Shown one piece after another: positions 14,796 through 22,635 of a stretch of 64,000 nt of DNA. The notes under the pieces are model-generated. The model searched no databases, was not told the origin of the DNA, and saw only the letters and a program-made list of their open reading frames with translations. This stretch comes from Brucella anthropi_A (GTDB taxonomy: Bacteria > Pseudomonadota > Alphaproteobacteria > Rhizobiales > Rhizobiaceae), in contig NZ_LQBD01000008.1 of NCBI RefSeq assembly GCF_046630315.1, positions 1 through 64,000 of the forward strand, in the 5' to 3' direction. Both the position numbers and the translations under genes were made by a program. Every line of letters starts with the position of its first letter. Position 1 is the stretch's first letter.

Positions 14796-15425
14796 TTATT
14801 CAGCAGAAAATACGATGTCTTCCGCCGTCGCGTGGATGGAAATCGTCATGCCGGCCTCTTCGGCCAAAAGCAGCGTATAGTAGGGCTGGACGGAATGGGC
14901 ATCGATCGGCTCTTCGGGGGCCGCGCCCGAATGAAGCTCCAGGAATTTTGGCGGAACGCGCAGCATGCGGCCCTTCACGGTGATGACGAAGCGCGGCTCG
15001 GTATCGCCGCCTTCAAGGCGCACGGCCAGCGAGCCGCCGCGCGGGATGGCCGCATTGCCGATCAGAAGCATGTTCAAAAGCAGCTTGACCTTGTTCTTCG
15101 GCAGCAGGACGCGCGTGCCTTCCCAGGTGAATTCCGGCTTTTCATTCTTGAAATATTCGGTAGCGACGTTCTGCGCGTCGCCGGTGTCGATCTGCACGCC
15201 TGCCGAGCCTGCGGCGCCGAAAGCGATGCGGGCGAACTGAAGACGCGCGGAGGCGTTGCGGGCGCTCGACTTGATGAGCGCCATTGCGTCTTCGTCGGCT
15301 CCACCTTCTTCCAGCAGTTCCAGGCCGTTATTGATCGCGCCGACCGGCGAAATGATGTCATGACAGATCCTGCTGCACAGAAGCGCACCGAGGTCGAGCG
15401 CGGAAAGGGTAACGGGCATTGGCAT
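14796..15425 (-). CDS. chpT: Histidine phosphotransferase ChpT
   Basis: A 209-residue protein starting MPMPVTLSALDLGALLCSRI. His22 in CHDIISPVGAINN is the phospho-acceptor in the DHp-like helical hairpin. The C-terminal part (about 90-209) is a degenerate histidine-kinase ATPase fold (NKVKLLLNMLLIGNAAIPRG) lacking the ATP-binding G boxes, as known for ChpT. ChpT moves phosphate from the hybrid kinase CckA to CtrA and CpdR. The downstream receiver and neighbouring ctrA strengthen the call. The length is normal. Confidence 0.95.
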   Translation of the reverse strand: MPMPVTLSALDLGALLCSRICHDIISPVGAINNGLELLEEGGADEDAMALIKSSARNASARLQFARIAFGAAGSAGVQIDTGDAQNVATEYFKNEKPEFTWEGTRVLLPKNKVKLLLNMLLIGNAAIPRGGSLAVRLEGGDTEPRFVITVKGRMLRVPPKFLELHSGAAPEEPIDAHSVQPYYTLLLAEEAGMTISIHATAEDIVFSAE

Positions 15426-15565
15426 GGCGTTTTCTCCGGAACGCGGATTGATCCCGATCTCCGAGCGGGTCGGATAACAGGATCGTTATCGGTTAACGAG
15501 ACAGCCCGCAAAGCCAGAGTTTGCACGCTGCATGAAGATGGGCGAATCACCCGGAATATCGATTT

Positions 15566-15669
15566 AGAGCACATCCCGAAAAGTGTGAAACGGTTTTCGG
15601 ATAAGATGTGCGCGAAAAACAAACAGTTAGAGCGCCGATCCGGTTCATTCGGATCGAAACGCGCTCTAA
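15566..15669. repeat. RIME-like composite palindromic repeat, copy A
   Basis: Two palindromes are joined. The first is the CCGAAAAGTGTGAAACGG / TTTTCGG module flanked by AGCACATC and GATGTGC. The second runs from TTAGAGCGC to GCGCTCTAA with inner arms GATCCG/CGGATC. The same two modules in the same order occur, inverted, at 46416-46517. The two-palindrome design of about 105 bases resembles the RIME elements of Rhizobiales. Confidence 0.75.
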
Positions 15670-15912
15670 CTGGATACACGCGCCATCGGAACGCCGCAAC
15701 AAAGCTCTCTTTTTGATCCCCCAGCCGGTATTCTCTCGGGAGGAAAGCTGGAAATCCCATGCCTTTGTAAAGCCAATTTCGGCGCTTAAAGGTTTGGACA
15801 ATAAATTCGGGTCTAAAATAGACGCGATTCGACCAAAATGTCCGCAAGAGACGTGGTCAGGCTTTCAACAGGGCCGTCAGACAGAGGAGCGGAGAGCCAA
15901 AAGGAATTTTAC

Positions 15913-16509
15913 ATGGCCATACAATCCCTGTCGCAAATCAGGTTCCGCAATGCGGCGTGCTTCGTTGCGTTTTTTGCGGCGCTGTTTGTTTCTTTCATCG
16001 CTCTGCCCCATCAGGCAAGAGCCCAGAACACATACACTGCCGAGGAAATCGTCGAATCCGGTCACAGGTTCTTCGGATCGACTTCGGGCGGTATTGCAAG
16101 CGCTGTCGAAAAGGCGTTCCAGAGTTTCGGTCTGCCCAACGGCTATATTCTGGGTGAAGAAGGCTCCGGCGCCTTCATCGGCGGCCTGACCTATGGCGAG
16201 GGCACGCTCTATACCAAGAATGCGGGCGATCACAAGACGTTCTGGCAGGGCCCTTCGCTTGGCTGGGATTTCGGCGGGCAGGGGTCCCGCGTGATGATGC
16301 TCGTCTACAATCTGGATGACATCCAGAACCTGTACGGCCGCTATGCCGGTGTTGCGGGTTCCGCCTATGTGATTGCCGGCGTCGGCTTCAACGTCCTCAA
16401 ACGCGAGAACATCATGCTGGTGCCGATCCGCACCGGCGTGGGCGCGCGGCTCGGCATAAATATCGGCTATCTGAAGCTTTCCGCCGCGCCGACGTGGAAT
16501 CCCTTCTAG
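15913..16509 (+). CDS. eipA: Envelope integrity protein EipA (DUF1134)
   Basis: A 198-residue periplasmic protein. Residues 1-37 form a signal peptide with a hydrophobic core (FVAFFAALFVSFIALP) and an ARA-Q cleavage region. The mature part is a DUF1134 domain (GNGYILGEEGSG-like glycine-rich strands, TFWQGPSLGWDFGGQGSRVM), a small beta-barrel. In Brucella abortus the DUF1134 protein EipA supports envelope stress resistance and virulence, is CtrA-associated, and lies next to chpT, as here. The ATG at 15913 gives a proper signal peptide, while the frame's upstream ATG (15838) does not. The stop codon lies inside the first arm of a palindromic repeat (16506-16580). Confidence 0.92.
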   Translation: MAIQSLSQIRFRNAACFVAFFAALFVSFIALPHQARAQNTYTAEEIVESGHRFFGSTSGGIASAVEKAFQSFGLPNGYILGEEGSGAFIGGLTYGEGTLYTKNAGDHKTFWQGPSLGWDFGGQGSRVMMLVYNLDDIQNLYGRYAGVAGSAYVIAGVGFNVLKRENIMLVPIRTGVGARLGINIGYLKLSAAPTWNPF

Positions 16510-16580
16510 TGGTCTGATTCCAACATTTGCATCCCTCGGTTCAAGCGCTGAGCAAATGTTGGAATCAAAAAGACCACTAG
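16506..16580. repeat. Palindromic intergenic element, family GTGGTCTGATTCC, copy 1
   Basis: CTAGTGGTCT (16506-16515) and AGACCACTAG (16571-16580) form the outer arms. GATTCCAACATTTGC (16516-16530) and GCAAATGTTGGAATC (16552-16566) form the inner arms. The element begins on the eipA stop codon. A related element sits at 31677-31766. It could serve as a terminator or mRNA 3' stabiliser for eipA. Confidence 0.8.
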
Positions 16581-16715
16581 CAAACATATGTATCTAGTGG
16601 TTTTTTCGAATTTGACGTTTGAAACAGCATATGTGTCAGCCGGCTGGAAAGACGGTCGATTGCGCATTATGAATAGTCAATGCTTGTCTGAAACCGCCCG
16701 GGCCCGTTTGAAACC

Positions 16716-17648
16716 GTGATCCAGTCCGCTCTCTTTTTCATCCTTGGCGTTCTTGTGACGGTTTTCGTCGTGGTTCTGCTTGGCCCTTCCGTCTGGCGAC
16801 GCGCTTTCTTTCTGGCGCGTCGGCAGGTGCAGGCCGAACTGCCGATTACGCTGGCCGAGATAAGGGCCGACCGTGACGGGCTGCGGGCCGAACATGCGGT
16901 GGAGGCCAGCCGGCTGGAACAGCTGCTGAAGCTGGAACGCCGGAAAACAGCGGAGCAGAAAGTTGCGCTGGCCCGGCAATATGAAGAGCTGAAGCGCATT
17001 CCGCGCCTTGAAGAAAGCCAGGCCGATATCGAAAAGCAACTGTCAGAACATGAGCGGGCGACGGAGGAAGCCGAAACAGCCCGCGATACCGCGCTGGAAA
17101 AGGCGGAAATCCTCCAGGCGGAACTGGAGCGGATGCAAAGCCACTACAGCGCGCTTGAGGGACTGGCGGATACGTTGCGTATCGAGATAAGTGCAAGCGA
17201 GACGGAACATAGCCGTCTGACAAACGAGATGAGCGAAATGCGCCGAGATCGCAAGGAAGCCGCAGCGCGCCACAACGAAGTGTCGACCCAGTTGACCGCG
17301 GCGCAGACGGAATTGAAAAGCGAAAAACGCCGCAATGGCGAATTGCAGCAGAAGCTTGAGAAGCTGATATCGGAACTTTCCGACGCGCAGGAAAAAATCG
17401 AGCGTTACAGCCGCAAGAATCCCGGCGCGAATGAAAGCGCGGAACGGGTCGAAATCGAGCGTGAAAACGCGGTGCTGCGTGAGGAAATGGCGGCGCTTGC
17501 CGCCCGCATGGTGGCGGCAACCGCTGAAAAGGAAGGACCGGATTCGCCGATCCATTCCATTCTCAAGACGGCAGAGAAGCCAAAGGCAGGCAAGGGAAAG
17601 TCTGCCCGCTCGAAAAGCCTGGCGCGCCGCATTCGCGACCTGCAATAA
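16716..17648 (+). CDS. Membrane-anchored coiled-coil protein of unknown function
   Basis: A 310-residue protein. Residues 1-25 form one transmembrane segment (ALFFILGVLVTVFVVVLLGP). From about 50 to 280 it is almost continuous charged coiled coil rich in Glu, Arg, Lys, Ala and Gln (KLERRKTAEQKVALARQYEE). The C-terminus is very basic (KAGKGKSARSKSLARRIRDL). I know no enzymatic motif in it. It sits between eipA and sciP in the CtrA neighbourhood, so a structural role at the inner membrane or in envelope or division is conceivable but unproven. The start is GTG at 16716 with a poor ribosome-binding site, and no better start is seen. Confidence 0.8.
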   Translation: MIQSALFFILGVLVTVFVVVLLGPSVWRRAFFLARRQVQAELPITLAEIRADRDGLRAEHAVEASRLEQLLKLERRKTAEQKVALARQYEELKRIPRLEESQADIEKQLSEHERATEEAETARDTALEKAEILQAELERMQSHYSALEGLADTLRIEISASETEHSRLTNEMSEMRRDRKEAAARHNEVSTQLTAAQTELKSEKRRNGELQQKLEKLISELSDAQEKIERYSRKNPGANESAERVEIERENAVLREEMAALAARMVAATAEKEGPDSPIHSILKTAEKPKAGKGKSARSKSLARRIRDLQ

Positions 17649-17664
17649 TTCTTCCGCCGGGCGG

Positions 17665-17961
17665 CTATTGCTGGCTGAAAACATCCGACCAGTCGGGGTG
17701 GCGCATGGCCTGCGCGTGCATGAAGCTGCAACGCGGGATGATCTTCCATCCGTTTCGGCGTGCATCCAGAACGGCATTCTTGGCCAGCGCCTGCGCAACG
17801 CCCTTGCCGCGCATCGTATCCGGCACGAATGTATGGTCGATGGAGATCAGGGAAGGGCCGAGTTTCGTATAGGTCATTTCGGCTTCGCTGCCGTCGAGAA
17901 CAGCCGCGTAACGGCCGCCGTCGGAACTGTCTTCCTTGCGAATCTCGATAGTCCCGTTCAT
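17665..17961 (-). CDS. YjdJ-type GNAT acetyltransferase-like protein
   Basis: A 98-residue minimal GNAT fold of the YjdJ type. EAEMTYTKLGPSLISIDHTF is followed by the acetyl-CoA loop VPDTMRGKGVAQALAKNAV and a CSFMHAQAMRHPDWSDVF tail. Substrates of this subfamily are unknown. The ATG at 17961 has AGGAGG five bases upstream, which settles it against an in-frame ATG at 18006. The gene ends 17 bases past the coiled-coil gene and is convergent with it. Confidence 0.85.
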   Translation of the reverse strand: MNGTIEIRKEDSSDGGRYAAVLDGSEAEMTYTKLGPSLISIDHTFVPDTMRGKGVAQALAKNAVLDARRNGWKIIPRCSFMHAQAMRHPDWSDVFSQQ

Positions 17962-18031
17962 GCCATCCTCCTGAACATCGGGTGCTTGGAAACAAGCCAT
18001 GTTCACAACATAAGAATGGAATGTGCAAATA

Positions 18032-18056
18032 AAAACCGGCCACGTGGGCCGGTTTT
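18032..18056. terminator. Bidirectional-looking terminator between sciP and the GNAT gene
   Basis: AAAACCGGCC (18032-18041) and GGCCGGTTTT (18047-18056) form a tight hairpin with T runs on both strands. It is placed to end sciP transcription (minus strand). Confidence 0.75.
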
Positions 18057-18153
18057 CGATTTGTCGATCAATGTCCCTTTCACGGAAGACTTGTTCCGCC
18101 GGAGGCCCGATCCTCGCCCTTCCAAAACCGGTCCCGGTTTCGAGGGGTCGGTT

Positions 18154-18429
18154 TTAGTGACGATACTGTTGAATTCTGGTGGTCCTGAGGCCGGCGAGAC
18201 CATGCTCATCGATTGAGGATTGCCAGGAAAGGAATTCCTCCACCGTCAATGTATAACGCTGGCATGCCTCCTCAAGGCTCAGAAGCCCGCCACGCACTGC
18301 GGCGACGACTTCAGCCTTGCGGCGAATGACCCAGCGCCTTGTATTGGCGGGGGGGAGGTCCGCGATGGTCAGCGGGCTGCCATCAGGACCAATAACATAT
18401 TTTATACGCGGTCTTACCAGATCGGTCAT
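18154..18429 (-). CDS. sciP: CtrA inhibitory protein SciP (DUF1153)
   Basis: A 91-residue protein matching the DUF1153/SciP family over its full length: PRIKYVIGPDGSPLTIADLP, NTRRWVIRRKAEVVAAVRGG, and a helix-turn-helix-like LLSLEEACQRYTLTVEEFLS. In Caulobacter SciP binds CtrA on DNA and blocks RNA polymerase recruitment, and CtrA itself activates sciP. A near-consensus CtrA box lies 58 bases upstream of the start here. Its location 4 kb from ctrA is notable because it places activator, phosphotransferase and inhibitor together. Confidence 0.93.
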   Translation of the reverse strand: MTDLVRPRIKYVIGPDGSPLTIADLPPANTRRWVIRRKAEVVAAVRGGLLSLEEACQRYTLTVEEFLSWQSSIDEHGLAGLRTTRIQQYRH

Positions 18430-18486
18430 TGTACTCTCTACACAACACTCAAGGACCTAATCGAGTGTGAGACTAGCGCGACAGCT

Positions 18487-18501
18487 TTAAAAATTACCTA
18501 A
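18487..18501 (-). promoter_or_regulatory. Near-consensus CtrA-binding box upstream of sciP
   Basis: TTAA-AAATTAC-CTAA on the plus strand (TTAG-N7-TTAA in the direction of sciP) differs from the TTAA-N7-TTAA consensus at one base. It lies 58 bp before the sciP start codon, a sensible place for activation. Confidence 0.6.
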
Positions 18502-18731
18502 ACAGCTGGTAACGCTCTGGTAAGACTTGAAAAAATATTCGCCTGCGCCCGATTGCGGGCAATTTTGCGGCAGGGGGCCGGAAAACTTCACGGGGAAGTG
18601 TGTGCCGCCTGTCGCAATCTGGACATTGATTGCTCCCGGACCCTTGGCAAATTGCCGCAGTTTAGCCTATATAGGGCGCAGAAACCTAAATTTTGAGAAG
18701 CAGGGCAATTGCCCGGAAGCTGGAATCAATC

Positions 18732-19928
18732 ATGAGCCTGAACAGCCTCGATCTGCCGGGAAAGCCGGAAGACACGCGCGTTGTCGTCGCCATGTCGGGC
18801 GGCGTCGATTCTTCTGTTGTGGCGGGGATTCTCAAACGTGAAGGTTACGATGTCGTCGGCGTGACGCTGCAGCTTTACGATCATGGTGCAGCCGTCCATC
18901 GCGCCGGTTCCTGCTGCGCGGGACAGGATATCGAAGATGCCCGCCGCGTTTCCGAAAGTCTCGGTATCCCGCATTATGTGCTCGATTACGAAGCGCGCTT
19001 CCGCGAAGCCGTGATCGATCCTTTTGCGAATTCCTATGTCAGCGGCGAAACGCCGATTCCGTGCGTTTCGTGCAATCAGACGGTGAAGTTCGCCGATCTT
19101 CTGCAAACCGCGCGCGATCTTGGCGCCGATGCGCTGGCGACGGGTCATTATATCCGCAGCCGCGCCAATGGTGCGCATCGCGCGCTTTATCGTCCGGTGG
19201 ATACGGATCGCGACCAGAGCTATTTCCTGTTCGCAACCACGCAGGCACAGATCGATTATCTGCGTTTCCCGCTGGGCCATCTGCCGAAGGCCCAGGTGCG
19301 TGAAATCGCCGAGGAAATGGGCCTGACCGTCGCCAAGAAGCAGGACAGCCAGGATATCTGCTTCGTGCCGCAGGGCAAATATTCCGACATTATCTCCAGG
19401 CTGAAGCCTGAAGCGGCCAATCCCGGCGATATTGTCCATATCGATGGCCGCACGCTCGGTCGCCACGACGGCATCGTGCATTATACGGTCGGCCAGCGCC
19501 GGGGCATCGGTGTGGCCACGGGCGAGCCGCTCTATGTCGTTCATCTGGATGCCGCCAATGCGCGCGTCATCGTCGGCCCGCGCGAAGCCCTGGAAACACA
19601 CAAGGTCTACCTGCGCGACATCAACTGGCTGGGCGATGCGCCGATCGGCGATCTGCCGGAAAGCGGAATGGAAGTGTTTGCCAAGGTCCGCTCGACCCGG
19701 CCGCCGCGTCCTGCCGTGCTGCGCCATGCCGATGGCCAGACCTGGGTTGAACTGGTCGACGGCGAAAGCGGCATCGCGCCGGGACAGGCCTGCGTGCTTT
19801 ATTCCGATGAAAGCAATACTGCCCGCGTCTTTGGCGGCGGCTTCATCGGCCGTTCGGAGCGTGAGCCGCAGGCCGAAGAAATGCTGCGCCGTCTGGTCGC
19901 CAATACAGCCAATGTCTCTGCGGCCTGA
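18732..19928 (+). CDS. mnmA: tRNA-specific 2-thiouridylase MnmA
   Basis: A 398-residue enzyme that adenylates and thiolates U34 of tRNA-Lys, -Glu and -Gln. The PP-loop SGGVDSS is at 22-28. The catalytic Cys pair is in PIPCVSCNQTVKF and DSQDICFVP. The family's GHYIRS and TVGQRRGIGVA segments follow, then the C-terminal beta-barrel. The ATG at 18732 is chosen because the in-frame GTG/ATG upstream precedes the family start. A strong terminator ends the unit. Confidence 0.96.
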   Translation: MSLNSLDLPGKPEDTRVVVAMSGGVDSSVVAGILKREGYDVVGVTLQLYDHGAAVHRAGSCCAGQDIEDARRVSESLGIPHYVLDYEARFREAVIDPFANSYVSGETPIPCVSCNQTVKFADLLQTARDLGADALATGHYIRSRANGAHRALYRPVDTDRDQSYFLFATTQAQIDYLRFPLGHLPKAQVREIAEEMGLTVAKKQDSQDICFVPQGKYSDIISRLKPEAANPGDIVHIDGRTLGRHDGIVHYTVGQRRGIGVATGEPLYVVHLDAANARVIVGPREALETHKVYLRDINWLGDAPIGDLPESGMEVFAKVRSTRPPRPAVLRHADGQTWVELVDGESGIAPGQACVLYSDESNTARVFGGGFIGRSEREPQAEEMLRRLVANTANVSAA

Positions 19929-19950
19929 TAGATCAGTCTTTCGTGTCGCA

Positions 19951-19985
19951 AAAACCTCCGGCTTCAAACCGGAGGTTTTTGTTTT
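19951..19985 (+). terminator. Terminator after mnmA
   Basis: AAAACCTCCGG (19951-19961), loop, CCGGAGGTTTT (19969-19979) and more T residues. Confidence 0.88.
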
Positions 19986-20081
19986 GGCGCGATTGCGGCG
20001 AATCCGAAATGCGCCTCACTCTGGGGCGAGGTTGCGTACCAATTTCGGATTCAAGGCCACCACACTTGGCTTGTCGTGTTC

Positions 20082-20909
20082 TTACGAAAATTTGCTGAAG
20101 CGCGACAGGGCGATGCCCGAGGCCGTGGCGACATTCAGGCTGTCGAACGCACCGGACATGGGAATTCGCGCTGCCTGAAGTTTCTGGAGCAGCCGGGGCG
20201 GCAATCCGTCGCCTTCGGTGCCGAGCAGGAGCGCCTGTCGGTCGAACTTGGCCGCATCATAAATGCTGAGCGAAGAGGAGGGGCTGAGCGCCAGCAGATT
20301 GAAATTGGCATCGCCCAGCGCGGCAATGATTTCATCGATGCTGCCACCGTGAAAATAGGGAACCTTCAGCGTGGCGCCGACCGACACGCGAATGGCCTTG
20401 CGGTAAAGCGGATCGCAACAGGTTTCGTCCATCAGCACGCAATCGGCTTCGAAGGCGGCGGCGTTGCGAAAAATCGAACCGACATTGTCATGATTGGAAA
20501 TGCCGCACAAAACGACGACGAGCGATTTGGCAGGCAGCGTGTCCAGCATTGCCTGCAGGCCGGGTTGCGGCTTGCGGCGACCAACCGCAAGAATGCCGCG
20601 ATGGACGTGAAATCCCGCGACTGCATCCATGACAGACTGTGGAACAGAATAGACCGGCACATCAGGCGGCAATTGGCTGAGTTGCTCGCCGAGGCCATCA
20701 AGCCGATTTTCCAGAACAAGCAAAGATTCCGTCTCGAATCGCGCCGCAGCCGAAAACAGGACGTTCAAAACCACCTTGCCTTCAGCGATGAACCGCTGCT
20801 GGCGACCGACGAGATCCTTTTCGCGAATGTCGCGATAGGGCGAAAGGCGAATATCGTCCGGATCGTCGATCTTCAAGACGCAGCCGTGCGAATGAGTGTT
20901 TTCGTTCAT
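20082..20909 (-). CDS. SpoU/TrmH-family RNA 2'-O-methyltransferase
   Basis: A 275-residue SPOUT methyltransferase. The N-terminal 100 residues form a substrate-binding domain (RQQRFIAEGKVVLNVLFSA). The catalytic knot has motif 1 GISNHDNVGSIFRNAAAFEA, motif 2 LLLGTEGDGLP, and motif 3 PMSGAFDSLNVATASGIAL. It would methylate a ribose in tRNA or rRNA, but which nucleotide cannot be told. The downstream end faces the mnmA terminator region, and the upstream neighbour on the same strand is an ArsR-type regulator (23-base gap). Confidence 0.92.
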   Translation of the reverse strand: MNENTHSHGCVLKIDDPDDIRLSPYRDIREKDLVGRQQRFIAEGKVVLNVLFSAAARFETESLLVLENRLDGLGEQLSQLPPDVPVYSVPQSVMDAVAGFHVHRGILAVGRRKPQPGLQAMLDTLPAKSLVVVLCGISNHDNVGSIFRNAAAFEADCVLMDETCCDPLYRKAIRVSVGATLKVPYFHGGSIDEIIAALGDANFNLLALSPSSSLSIYDAAKFDRQALLLGTEGDGLPPRLLQKLQAARIPMSGAFDSLNVATASGIALSRFSKFS

Positions 20910-20932
20910 CGCACGGCTGTGACCTCATTGTG

Positions 20933-21280
20933 TTATGCGTGAGCGACTGCCGCCATACTATGTCTGCGCGGCGTTGGACTCATATAGAGACTCGAAAGTG
21001 TCGACAACATCAACTCGATATGCGGCGAGGAGACCATGTAATAGATGGTCTGCGCGTCGCGCCGGGTTGAAACGAGGTCGAGAGCCCGTAATTTTGCCAG
21101 GTGCTGAGACAAGGCGGATTGGCTAAGGTCAATTGCCTTGGCAAGCGCACCTACCGACATTTCATTGTGAAGCAACTTACATAAAATTAGTAACCGCTTA
21201 TTGTTAGCAAGTGCCGATAGAAAATCAGCAGCCTGATCTACGTTTTCAATCAAATCAAAGAAAGTATCTTCGTTGCTCAT
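20933..21280 (-). CDS. ArsR-family winged-helix regulator
   Basis: A 115-residue ArsR-type repressor: DFLSALANNKRLLILCKLL, the recognition helix region AIDLSQSALSQHLAKLRAL, and the wing DLVSTRRDAQTIYYMVSS. The usual metal ligands (ELCVCDL) are absent, and the sequence resembles the NolR/HlyU-like metal-independent group. The upstream 180 bases are strongly AT-rich and probably hold its promoter and operator. No metal-transport gene is linked. Confidence 0.9.
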   Translation of the reverse strand: MSNEDTFFDLIENVDQAADFLSALANNKRLLILCKLLHNEMSVGALAKAIDLSQSALSQHLAKLRALDLVSTRRDAQTIYYMVSSPHIELMLSTLSSLYMSPTPRRHSMAAVAHA

Positions 21281-21461
21281 TTGCCGTCATACCCCCGTAA
21301 GACTGGACAAAGTTGAAATATACATGCGAATTTTCATAAGCATGCATATTGAAAATACTACTATAAACCGGATTTGAAAAGCCCTTGCTTATATTCCTTC
21401 CAATATAAAGACGTGGAATTTCGTCCCAAAAAAAATGGGTTTTTGTTTCAGGGGCTTTATT

Positions 21462-22199
21462 TTACCGTTTGGTCAGTGCTGTAACAGCTTCCCCCACAGA
21501 ATCGGAGCGTGAGGGAAACATATAGCGCAGCACGATGTGGCCATAGGCGATGTCGGCACCGTCCGGGTCTAATCCTATCACTTTCTGTTGATCTTTAATA
21601 GCACCTGCTTTCAAAAGCTGTTGCGCAAGCTGGGCGATTGCAAAAGCGTGGCGTTCGTTCAGCGTATCGAGCGCGTCTTGTTCGCCGGCGGCGAAGGCAT
21701 CGCTGGTGATGGCGGCGCAAAGCAGATCGCCAGGCGTCAGGTTGAAGGCCTTGCCGAAACCGCCGTTCAGGCTGGCGCTTTCCAGTTCGAGCCGGAAGAA
21801 GGCAAAATCCCCCAGGTCCACATAGAGCGACCCTTTCGGGTTGTGGTTGAGATAGCGCCGACGCATATGCGCATAGTTCGGGGCCGTCCTTTCGACTTTC
21901 TGCGCCCTGCAATGCAGCGTGATGCGCGGATGGGCGAGGGGGTCGCCCTTGCCGACCTCGCCCAGCAGAAGCGAGCAGGCGGGATTGGCCAGCAGGCCCG
22001 GCGTGTGCGCCGCCAATCCGGAAACGAGGATGACGGGCGTGCCGTCCGTATCCGTCGCAACGGCGACACGGCTTGCCAGCGGGCGCCCCGTGGCGGCATC
22101 GAAAACCGCAATTGCGCCGTAGCGTGATGTTCTCAGCAGAGTCTTGGCCAGTTGAATGGCTTCCGGCGTGGTGGGGCGAACCGGGTTGATTTCGGGCAT
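21462..22199 (-). CDS. HugZ-like pyridoxamine 5'-phosphate oxidase-fold protein with DUF2470
   Basis: A 245-residue protein. The N-terminal split-barrel (about 10-150) carries LLRTSRYGAIAVFDAATGRP, PACSLLLGEVGKGDPLAHPR and GSLYVDLGDFAFFRLELE. The C-terminal DUF2470 domain starts near 165 (NERHAFAIAQLAQQLL ... VIGLDPDGADI). Proteins of this architecture include HugZ/HutZ heme-degrading enzymes and heme-utilisation proteins, so a role in heme handling is plausible. Catalytic residues are not certain. The gene stands alone. Confidence 0.85.
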   Translation of the reverse strand: MPEINPVRPTTPEAIQLAKTLLRTSRYGAIAVFDAATGRPLASRVAVATDTDGTPVILVSGLAAHTPGLLANPACSLLLGEVGKGDPLAHPRITLHCRAQKVERTAPNYAHMRRRYLNHNPKGSLYVDLGDFAFFRLELESASLNGGFGKAFNLTPGDLLCAAITSDAFAAGEQDALDTLNERHAFAIAQLAQQLLKAGAIKDQQKVIGLDPDGADIAYGHIVLRYMFPSRSDSVGEAVTALTKR

Positions 22200-22635
22200 G
22201 GCGGTCGGACCTGACTATGGCTGTTCCATCCGCTTAAAGCATATTGCCCCAAAGTGTGAAGTGCCTGTGCAGGAAAATCGGTTCACCGGGCCGATTTCTG
22301 ATCCTGCTTCCATTGTGCGGGATGCGCGGGCATGCGAACAATCGGGGATTGAGGGGATGCGTGTCGGCGGTGCGTGTGAGTCGGTAATGCAAAAAGCGCA
22401 TCGTCCCATGCAAATTTCGCGCGAATAATATTATAAATCGGAGAGCTTTAGCGCAATTTTCCGAAATCAGCTTTGTTTATAGAATAAAAATCTAACCAAT
22501 ATGGCCATATTCGGTTGAGATTATGAACTGGTTCTAAAAATTGCGCTTGCAAAGTGACGGCCCACACGTTTCGATAAGCGCAAGCTGCGGGCAATGGGGT
22601 GCGCGCGGCATGCTTTTCCGTGGAGGCGGACAATA
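22200..22635. other. Intergenic region upstream of dppA
   Basis: About 435 bases between divergent genes, holding both promoters. A degenerate trace of the AAAGTGTGAA palindromic module is visible near 22250. No leader ORF, riboswitch or convincing operator was found. The 3' part (22440-22560) is AT-rich. Confidence 0.5.
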
